The notes under the pieces are model-generated. The model saw only the letters and a list, made by a program, of their open reading frames with translations, was not told the DNA's origin and ran no database searches. The position numbers and the translations under genes are program-made. Shown here one piece after another: positions 1-4,844 of a stretch of DNA of 5,852 nucleotides. This DNA is from Eubacterium limosum (GTDB lineage Bacteria; Bacillota; Clostridia; Eubacteriales; Eubacteriaceae): positions 1 through 5,852 of the forward strand of contig CAUEUD010000223.1 in NCBI GenBank assembly GCA_959020865.1, given 5' to 3'. Numbering within the stretch: the first letter of the stretch is position 1; the number at the start of each line of letters is the position of its first letter.

Positions 1-526
1 GGGCTATGCCTATATCCAGAAAGCCGCGGAAAACAACGTGCCCGTCACAGCCATCCCTGTTGCCGGAGACGATGACATGCAGCCTTTCATAACCTTCCAG
101 AAAGTAAACCTCTGAAAAATGCTTTAAAACAGAATAGTCCGGTGTGTCAATGGTTTGCGGTATGAGCTTGCGCAGGACGTCCAGATCATAAGTACACATA
201 GGCGTAACAAGATCGGTATAGTTTAATGAGTAGCATTTTACGATAGGATCAAAAGGCAGGTCGCTGTTGGATGAGGTTTCAAGGATTTGGCTGGCAGCCT
301 GTTCACGAGAAGCATAAATCTCCATTCCATCAGAAACAGAATACTGGCATGCTAGGACCTCTTTCATTTCTCCGTTTTCCTTAACGTTGACCAAACATTT
401 TTTACAGCGTCCCTTTCCGCCGCATACAAGGTTTAAAGGCAGGCCAATGGAAGCACAGACATCAGAAACCAAACTTTCCTGAGACACATCTATTTCTTCC
501 TCAAGTAATGGGAACAATACGCGCAT
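1..526 (-). CDS. Corrinoid activation protein, N-terminal part (2Fe-2S ferredoxin plus start of ASKHA domain); runs off the window
   Basis: Translating the minus strand from ATG at 526 gives 175 uninterrupted residues that leave the left edge of the window. Residues 1-75 look like a plant-type [2Fe-2S] ferredoxin domain, with cysteines at C35-x5-C41-x2-C44-x15-C60 (CGGKGRCKKC core). A linker of about 90 residues follows. At residues 169-175 the sequence FLDIGIA resembles the DIG(T) phosphate-binding start of an ASKHA ATPase domain. This order is that of the ATP-dependent reductive activators of corrinoid proteins (RACo, O-demethylase activating enzymes, RamQ of E. limosum), which use ATP to reduce Co(II) to Co(I). 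Such proteins are usually about 600 residues, so roughly two thirds is missing here. The start is supported by AAAGGAG seven bases upstream. It is divergent from a methyltransferase that works on a methyl-corrinoid, which fits. The exact corrinoid partner cannot be told. The family call is solid; the subtype is inference. Confidence 0.85.
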   Translation of the reverse strand, partial: MRVLFPLLEEEIDVSQESLVSDVCASIGLPLNLVCGGKGRCKKCLVNVKENGEMKEVLACQYSVSDGMEIYASREQAASQILETSSNSDLPFDPIVKCYSLNYTDLVTPMCTYDLDVLRKLIPQTIDTPDYSVLKHFSEVYFLEGYERLHVIVSGNRDGCDGHVVFRGFLDIGIA

Positions 527-556
527 GATAAATCTCCTTTATTAATATTGAAAATT

Positions 557-573
557 ATGTATATACAGGTAAA
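557..573. promoter_or_regulatory. Operator-like palindrome, site A (activase side)
   Basis: GTATATACAGGTAA (559-572) contains the 8-base palindrome GTATATAC and is identical over 14 bases to the site at 751-764. It lies about 21-28 bases downstream of the predicted start of the minus-strand promoter, a place where a bound repressor would block transcription. It is inverted relative to the minus-strand transcript, which favours a DNA-level operator over an RNA element. The protein that binds is unknown. Confidence 0.55.
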
Positions 574-593
574 CATCATCTTTAATCGTTTTA

Positions 594-622
594 ATTATAC
601 GCTTTCATAGCTGATTTTACAA
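594..622 (-). promoter_or_regulatory. Sigma-A promoter of the corrinoid activase gene
   Basis: On the minus strand, TTGTAA (622-617) is followed by a 17-base spacer and a perfect TATAAT (599-594). Predicted transcription start is about 587, giving an untranslated leader of about 60 bases that contains the GTATATAC palindrome at 559-566. Both boxes and the spacer are close to consensus. Confidence 0.7.
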
Positions 623-704
623 TACAGATTCCTTAAATTTGCAATAAGAAAAATCAGGGGTTCAGGAAGAAAGGGTAAAATTTTAAACAATTTGTGAAAA
701 AATA

Positions 705-733
705 TTGACAACGGTTTCTGAACGTGGTACCCT
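705..733 (+). promoter_or_regulatory. Promoter of the methyltransferase gene
   Basis: A perfect TTGACA (705-710) is followed by 17 bases and TACCCT (728-733). The -10 box is weak (T1, A2 and T6 match consensus), but TG at 725-726 in TGG immediately before it gives an extended -10. Predicted start is about 740, leaving a leader of about 85 bases that carries two operator-like sites. The block ATTGACAA-N10-ACGTGGTA is also found at the distal fhs promoter (1863-1888). Confidence 0.65.
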
Positions 734-748
734 ATGTATATGATATAT

Positions 749-779
749 CTGTATATACAGGTAAGACTTGTATGTACAT
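749..779. promoter_or_regulatory. Tandem operator-like palindromes, sites B1 and B2 (methyltransferase side)
   Basis: B1 is the perfect 12-base palindrome CTGTATATACAG (749-760), continuing as GGTAA exactly as at site A. B2 is the related TGTATGTACA (769-778), its core 19 bases further on. B1 starts about ten bases after the predicted transcription start, a classic repressor position. The GT-N-TA-N-AC pattern resembles operators of HutC-type GntR regulators (for example TTGTATATACAA of Bacillus TreR, from memory). No regulator gene is in the window, so the regulator family is inference. Confidence 0.6.
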
Positions 780-824
780 TTATTTGAGTAGCGGCGAAGT
801 AAACGCTGTCAGAGGAGGATTATG

Positions 825-1640
825 ATGATTATTATTGGAGAAAAACTGAACGGTGCGATTCCAGTGGTTAAAAAAGCCATTGAAGAAAAAGACGAAGCAT
901 TCATTAGAGACAGAGCAATTGCTCAGGCAGAAGCTGGTGCTACCTACATCGACGTATGTGCTGGTACAGCTCCTGAAATTGAACTGGAATCCTTAAAATG
1001 GATGATGGACATTGTGCAGGAAGCCGTTGAAACACCACTGTGTATCGACAGCCCGGACCCTGAAATTTTAAAAGCTGTTTTCCCATTATGTAAAAAACCA
1101 GGTCTGGTAAACTCTGTTTCCGGCGAAGGTAACAAAATGGATGTTCTCTTACCATTGTTTGACGATGCAGATCCAACATGGGAACTGGTTGCTATGACTT
1201 GTGATAATGCCGGTATTCCAAACACCGTTGAAAAAAAAGTTGAGTTAACAAAAATGATGGTTGAAGAAGCTAAAAAGCATAATCTGACACCAAACAGAAT
1301 TCACATTGACCCATGTGTAATGGCTTTATCAACAGAAAACCATTCTTTCTTAAACTTCAAAGCAGAAATCGAAGGAATCAGAGAAATTTATCCTGACATT
1401 CATATTACCTCAGGCTTAAGTAACATTTCTTTCGGCTTACCAGCCAGAAAATTAATGAATCAGAATTTTATGACCTTATCGATGTTCGTAGGTATGGACT
1501 CCGCTGTTATGGATCCGACAAGCCGCGACATGATGGGCGCAATTTTCGCAACAGACGCTTTATTAGGAAATGACCGACTTTGCAGAAAATACAGCAAGGC
1601 TTTCAGACAGGGCAAAATTGGACCAGTTCAGGCGAAATAA
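825..1640 (+). CDS. Methyltetrahydrofolate:corrinoid methyltransferase (MtgA/MtqA-type, AcsE superfamily)
   Basis: The 271-residue protein is a cytoplasmic pterin-binding TIM barrel of the AcsE/MeTr family (usual length about 260-275) and moves a methyl group between THF and the cobalt of a corrinoid protein. It opens with MIIIGEKLNGAI, typical of the family. Residues corresponding to folate-contact positions of Moorella AcsE are kept: D75 in CIDSPD, N96 in LVNSVSGE, D162 in HIDPCV, N200 in GLSNIS and R208 in LPARK. The LSNISFGLPAR wording is closer to methyltransferase-II enzymes of methyl-donor pathways (methanol, O-demethylation, quaternary amines) than to the CO-dehydrogenase-linked AcsE, and no acs genes are nearby. 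Tandem ATGs occur at 822 and 825. AGGAGG (813-818) is three bases from the first and six from the second, and homologues begin at the second, so 825 is preferred. It is monocistronic, divergent from the activase, and followed by a terminator. The substrate and corrinoid partner are not shown. Confidence 0.92.
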   Translation: MIIIGEKLNGAIPVVKKAIEEKDEAFIRDRAIAQAEAGATYIDVCAGTAPEIELESLKWMMDIVQEAVETPLCIDSPDPEILKAVFPLCKKPGLVNSVSGEGNKMDVLLPLFDDADPTWELVAMTCDNAGIPNTVEKKVELTKMMVEEAKKHNLTPNRIHIDPCVMALSTENHSFLNFKAEIEGIREIYPDIHITSGLSNISFGLPARKLMNQNFMTLSMFVGMDSAVMDPTSRDMMGAIFATDALLGNDRLCRKYSKAFRQGKIGPVQAK

Positions 1641-1707
1641 TCTTTAGCCCATCCTACTTTTAATTGTGCTAATACTTGATGAATTTTAAGTATATAACAT
1701 TTCTTAG

Positions 1708-1766
1708 TTAAGAGAGACAACATTGGCGGGCTGTGATTTGTCGATTTGTCTCTTTTAATTTTTTTC
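1708..1766 (+). terminator. Rho-independent terminator of the methyltransferase gene
   Basis: TTAAGAGAGACAA (1708-1720) pairs with TTGTCTCTTTTAA (1746-1758) in a 13-bp stem containing one G-U pair. The loop is 25 bases and the stem is followed at once by a run of seven T (1759-1765). It lies 67 bases after the stop codon and isolates the methyltransferase from fhs. Confidence 0.85.
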
Positions 1767-1863
1767 TTTCAAAATCGTTTTCATGAAAATTTTACGATAA
1801 GTTTGTTTGATATTTATCTATCAATCTGATGGCAGTTTATTTTAAAATATTGCTATAAAAGCA

Positions 1864-1892
1864 TTGACAAGCCTTTTTTTACGTGGTATGAT
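1864..1892 (+). promoter_or_regulatory. Distal promoter of the fhs operon
   Basis: A perfect TTGACA (1864-1869), a 17-base spacer and TATGAT (1887-1892), with TGG directly before the -10 box (extended -10). Predicted start is about 1899, which would give an unusually long leader of about 440 bases before the fhs start codon. The sequence shares ATTGACAA and ACGTGGTA, at identical spacing, with the methyltransferase promoter. Confidence 0.7.
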
Positions 1893-2080
1893 TTAACCAT
1901 AAGCAAGAAGTGGCATATTATATATAATAGTACCCAGACATAATCGGCGGGCAGATTGTAAACGTCAAGTCTTTATACTAAGGGAAATGGTGAGAGGCGC
2001 TGACGGGAATGTGAATATGGAAATGAGATTAAGTGTATCTAAAAATATGGTTAGTCAAAGAGTTCTTTTTTTAGCCAAAT

Positions 2081-2214
2081 CTGTATATACAACTATTTAC
2101 ATATAAATACATGAATATACAATACAAAACTTTGTGTAAATATATGAAAACAAACGTATTTCGTGACAAGTTTGTATATATAAGCATATACAGGTAATAC
2201 AGGAATATACAAGT
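2081..2214. promoter_or_regulatory. Cluster of GTATATAC-like operator sites upstream of fhs
   Basis: At least five variants of the motif seen at 559 and 751 occur here: CTGTATATACAA (2081-2092), GAATATACAA (2113-2122), TTGTATATATAA (2172-2183), GCATATACAGGTAA (2184-2197) and GAATATACAAG (2203-2213). The fourth matches sites A and B1 over 12 bases (ATATACAGGTAA). The last two cores are 19 bases apart, the same spacing as B1 to B2. The cluster lies between the distal and proximal fhs promoters. The region is AT-rich, so the weaker variants could be chance; the first and fourth are the convincing ones. Confidence 0.5.
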
Positions 2215-2263
2215 GTAAACGCTAAACAGCCTTAAAAAAAACAAAATTTATCTTACTTTGTAT

Positions 2264-2292
2264 TTGATTTTTTTCGTAAAATGCTTTAGAAT
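2264..2292 (+). promoter_or_regulatory. Proximal promoter of the fhs operon
   Basis: TTGATT (2264-2269), a 17-base spacer and TAGAAT (2287-2292), the latter five of six to consensus. Predicted start is about 2299, leaving a short conventional leader of about 43 bases with the ribosome binding site. The operator-like cluster lies 50-180 bases upstream, a position suited to activation or looping. In AT-rich DNA such matches can arise by chance. Confidence 0.5.
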
Positions 2293-2341
2293 ATGAAGTA
2301 AGAAATGTTAAAAATTTATCAAAGTATTGGAGGATTTAAAA

Positions 2342-4021
2342 ATGGGTTTCAAATCAGACATCGAAATTGCACAGGAAGCTAAACCACAAGACATTCGTGA
2401 GATTGCTGCCAAGTTGGGTTTAACAGAGGATGACTTAGAATTATATGGTAAATATAAAGCTAAAGTCGATTATAATTTGTTAAAACGGGAAACCGGAAAA
2501 AAAGCAAGATTAATCTTAACAACTGCAATTAATCCGACTCCTGCCGGTGAAGGAAAAACGACAACAACCATTGGTGTTGCAGACGCGCTTTCTAAATTGG
2601 GCAAAAACACACTCGTTGCTTTAAGAGAACCTTCTTTAGGACCAGTTTTTGGTGTTAAAGGCGGCGCTGCTGGCGGCGGTTATGCTCAGGTTGTTCCGAT
2701 GGAAGACATTAACCTGCATTTCACAGGCGATTTCCATGCGATTGGTGCAGCAAACAACCTTTTAGCTGCAATGCTTGATAATCATATTCATCAGGGAAAT
2801 GAATTAAACATTGATCCTAAGAGAATTACCTGGAGACGTTGCGTCGACATGAATGACCGTCAGTTACGTAACATCATCGATGGTCTTGGTAAAAAAGGTG
2901 ATGGTGCTGTCCGTCAGGATGGTTTTGATATTACTGTTGCTTCTGAAATTATGGCAGCCTTCTGTCTGGCAAGTGACATTGTTGACTTGAAAGATAGAAT
3001 GGGTCGTATCATTGTCGGCTATACTTACGACGATGAACCGGTTACCGCTGGCCAGTTAAAAGCTAACGGTGCAATGGCGGCTTTATTAAAAGATGCTTTG
3101 AAACCAAATCTGGTACAGACACTGGAAGGAACGCCTTCTTTTGTACATGGTGGACCATTTGCAAACATCGCTCATGGCTGTAACTCTGTAATCGCTACAA
3201 AGATGGCCATGCACTTTGCTTCGGATTATGTTGTAACAGAAGCTGGTTTCGGTGCAGACTTAGGCGCAGAAAAATTCCTGGACATCAAATGTCGTATGGC
3301 TGGTTTGAAACCAGACGCCGTTATTATCGTCGCAACCGTAAGAGCGCTGAAATACAACGGCGGTGTTCCAAAGGACGAATTAAACAACGAAAACTTAGAA
3401 GCTTTGGAAGCCGGTCTTCCAAACTTGTTGAAGCATGTTGAAAACATTACTCAGGTTTACAAATTACCTGCAGTTGTTGCGATCAACCGTTTCCCATTAG
3501 ATACCGAAGCAGAATTAAAATTAGTAGAAGACAAATGTAGAGAACTCGGCGTTAACGTTGCACTGTCCGAAGTATGGGCAAAAGGCGGCGAAGGCGGCAT
3601 CGCAGTTGCCAACGAAGTTATTCGTCTCTGCGAAGAAGGCGAAAACAGCTTCCAGTTCTCTTATGAAGATGACATGAGCATCAAAGATAAGATCAATGCC
3701 ATTGCTACTAAGATTTATGGCGCTGACGGCGTAGACTATACTCCGGAAGCGGATGCTGAAATTGCAAGATTAACCAAACTGGGCTTTGACAAAGTTCCGG
3801 TATGTATGGCTAAGACACAGTACTCCTTAACAGATGATCAGACCAAATTGGGTCGTCCGACTGGTTTCAGAATCACTGTTCGTCAGGCAAGCATCTCCGC
3901 AGGTGCAGGCTTTATCGTATGCTTAACCGGTGAAATTATGAAAATGCCTGGTTTACCAAAAGAACCGGCAGCAGAACGTATTGATGTCGATGAAAACGGC
4001 GTAATCTCCGGTTTATTCTAG
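2342..4021 (+). CDS. fhs: Formate--tetrahydrofolate ligase (10-formyl-THF synthetase)
   Basis: This enzyme joins formate to THF with ATP to make 10-formyl-THF, the first THF-bound step of the methyl branch of the Wood-Ljungdahl pathway; it acts in the cytoplasm, usually as a homotetramer. The 559 residues match the family length (about 556-560). A P-loop TPAGEGKTTTT is at residues 66-76, the first family signature GVKGGAAGGGY at 104-114, and the second, VATVRALKYNGG, at 330-341. An in-frame TTG at 2327 would add five residues, but it lies in the ribosome binding sequence TTGGAGGA. ATG 2342, about seven bases after the GGAGG, is the natural start. It heads an operon with fchA and folD and is preceded by two candidate promoters and an operator-like cluster. 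No truncation or lost signature residue was seen. Confidence 0.98.
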   Translation: MGFKSDIEIAQEAKPQDIREIAAKLGLTEDDLELYGKYKAKVDYNLLKRETGKKARLILTTAINPTPAGEGKTTTTIGVADALSKLGKNTLVALREPSLGPVFGVKGGAAGGGYAQVVPMEDINLHFTGDFHAIGAANNLLAAMLDNHIHQGNELNIDPKRITWRRCVDMNDRQLRNIIDGLGKKGDGAVRQDGFDITVASEIMAAFCLASDIVDLKDRMGRIIVGYTYDDEPVTAGQLKANGAMAALLKDALKPNLVQTLEGTPSFVHGGPFANIAHGCNSVIATKMAMHFASDYVVTEAGFGADLGAEKFLDIKCRMAGLKPDAVIIVATVRALKYNGGVPKDELNNENLEALEAGLPNLLKHVENITQVYKLPAVVAINRFPLDTEAELKLVEDKCRELGVNVALSEVWAKGGEGGIAVANEVIRLCEEGENSFQFSYEDDMSIKDKINAIATKIYGADGVDYTPEADAEIARLTKLGFDKVPVCMAKTQYSLTDDQTKLGRPTGFRITVRQASISAGAGFIVCLTGEIMKMPGLPKEPAAERIDVDENGVISGLF

Positions 4022-4053
4022 AAAATCGAAATATAAAATTAAATAACAAATTT

Positions 4054-4110
4054 GACTGCTTTTGCGACATCGGCAGTCTGGGGGAGGGGTTCGACTCCTC
4101 CCCATTCGCA
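4054..4110 (+). ncRNA. Structured intercistronic RNA element between fhs and fchA (tRNA T-arm-like hairpin, possible pseudoknot)
   Basis: Two hairpins stand side by side in the 159-base gap. GACTGC (4054-4059) pairs with GCAGTC (4073-4078) around a 13-base loop. GGGGAGG (4081-4087) pairs with CCTCCCC (4097-4103) around GGTTCGACT, which resembles a tRNA T-loop. In addition TGCGA in the first loop (4063-4067) is complementary to TCGCA (4106-4110) just after the second hairpin, so the whole could close as a pseudoknot. No full tRNA can be drawn: there is no D arm or anticodon arm. The T-run is delayed (TTTTTT at 4124-4129), so it could act as a leaky terminator or processing site that sets fchA-folD output relative to fhs. 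The role is inference. Confidence 0.5.
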
Positions 4111-4180
4111 TTTTCAGACAAAATTTTTTCATGAAAAATGTGAACCTTAATGAAGAACGTAAATTTTGAGAGGAAACACT

Positions 4181-4810
4181 ATGGGAATCGCAGACAAAAA
4201 ATGTACAGAATTTGTCGAAGTACTTTACAGTAAAAGTGCTGTTCCGGGAGGCGGCGGTGCAGCGGCACTGGTAGGCGCCATTGGTACAGCATTGGCAGGA
4301 ATGGTCGGCAATCTGACCACCGGTAAGAAAAAATACGCTGAATATGAAGAAGATATCCAGAGAATTCTTGGCGAAGCACAGGCATTACAGGATCAGCTGA
4401 TTGCGATGATTGATCAGGATGCCGAAAATTTCGCGCCTCTGGCCAAGGCTTACAGCCTTCCGACAGAAACGGAAGAGCAAAAGGCGCATAAGGCAGAAGT
4501 AATGGAAGAGTGTACAAAGGTAGCCTGCGGCGTACCCATTGAGATTGTTCGTGTATGCTATAAGAGCATCAAGCTTCACGAAGAACTTGTCCACAAGGGT
4601 TCTGCTTTGGCTATTTCTGACGTTGGCGTTGGGATACAATGCCTGCGCGCAGCAATGATCAGCGGCTGGCTGAATGTTTTAATCAACATTAAGACCATGA
4701 AGGACAGAGACTACGTGGCTTCTGTTGAAAATGAGCTGAAGCCTATGCTGGAAGATGGTATTGCAATTTGCGACACTGTTTATGCCGAAGTGGAAAAACA
4801 GTTGTCTTAA
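4181..4810 (+). CDS. fchA: Methenyltetrahydrofolate cyclohydrolase (FTCD-C/cyclodeaminase family)
   Basis: The 209-residue protein belongs to the formiminotransferase-cyclodeaminase C-terminal family, whose stand-alone members in acetogens and purine fermenters interconvert 10-formyl-THF and 5,10-methenyl-THF. The family motif is clear at residues 19-34 (SAVPGGGGAAALVGAI), followed by the helix ALAGMVGNLT; the rest is predicted all-helical and the length fits (about 205-215). An in-frame TTG at 4166 would add five residues, but it overlaps the ribosome binding sequence GAGAGGA (4168-4174). ATG 4181, six bases after it, is chosen. It lies between fhs and folD, exactly the order of the reactions. 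A separate cyclohydrolase is expected to be needed here because the neighbouring FolD appears to have lost that activity. Confidence 0.95.
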   Translation: MGIADKKCTEFVEVLYSKSAVPGGGGAAALVGAIGTALAGMVGNLTTGKKKYAEYEEDIQRILGEAQALQDQLIAMIDQDAENFAPLAKAYSLPTETEEQKAHKAEVMEECTKVACGVPIEIVRVCYKSIKLHEELVHKGSALAISDVGVGIQCLRAAMISGWLNVLINIKTMKDRDYVASVENELKPMLEDGIAICDTVYAEVEKQLS

Positions 4811-4844
4811 ACTAAAATTTAAAAAATAAATTCAGGAGAAAATT

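Larger units (their letters stand above)
1899..2341 (+). promoter_or_regulatory. Long untranslated leader/control region upstream of fhs; no recognised riboswitch
   Basis: No convincing protein gene lies between the methyltransferase terminator and fhs. The first part (about 1930-2040) is richer in G and C than its surroundings and can form local pairings: ATAATC (1940-1945) with GATTGT (1954-1959), and CGTCA (1963-1967) with TGACG (2001-2005). It did not match my memory of the THF, ZTP, cobalamin, glycine, SAM or guanidine riboswitch cores. The second part (2081-2214) is extremely AT-rich and holds the operator-like cluster. The last part (2264-2341) holds a proximal promoter and the fhs ribosome binding site. 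Whether the first part acts as an RNA element is not established. Confidence 0.5.

Noticed and set aside
940..1225. Minus-strand open frames inside the methyltransferase gene
   Set aside because: They lie wholly antisense to a well-conserved enzyme, have no ribosome binding site and resemble no known protein.
1899..2080. THF, ZTP (pfl), cobalamin or glycine riboswitch ahead of fhs
   Set aside because: Expected because of gene context, but the conserved cores I know (for example the CCGCCUGGGC end of ZTP or the B12 box) are absent. A fragment such as CGCTGACGGGAA recalls part of ZTP, but its partner segment is missing.
2081..2214. CRISPR or direct-repeat array
   Set aside because: The repeated units are short, variable and palindromic, and spacing is not constant; operator sites in AT-rich DNA explain them better.
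2327..2341. TTG start giving fhs five extra residues
   Set aside because: The TTG is part of the ribosome binding sequence TTGGAGGA; ATG 2342 has correct spacing and the family's usual N-terminus.
4054..4110. A tRNA gene between fhs and fchA
   Set aside because: Only a T-arm-like hairpin is present. There is no D arm, anticodon arm or 7-bp acceptor stem, and no encoded CCA.
3226..4121. Minus-strand open frames across fhs and its 3' gap
   Set aside because: Antisense shadows of fhs. The one reaching into the gap encodes the complement of the hairpin region and shows no coding character.
4166..4180. TTG start giving fchA five extra residues
   Set aside because: The TTG overlaps the GAGAGGA ribosome binding site; ATG 4181 is the natural start.
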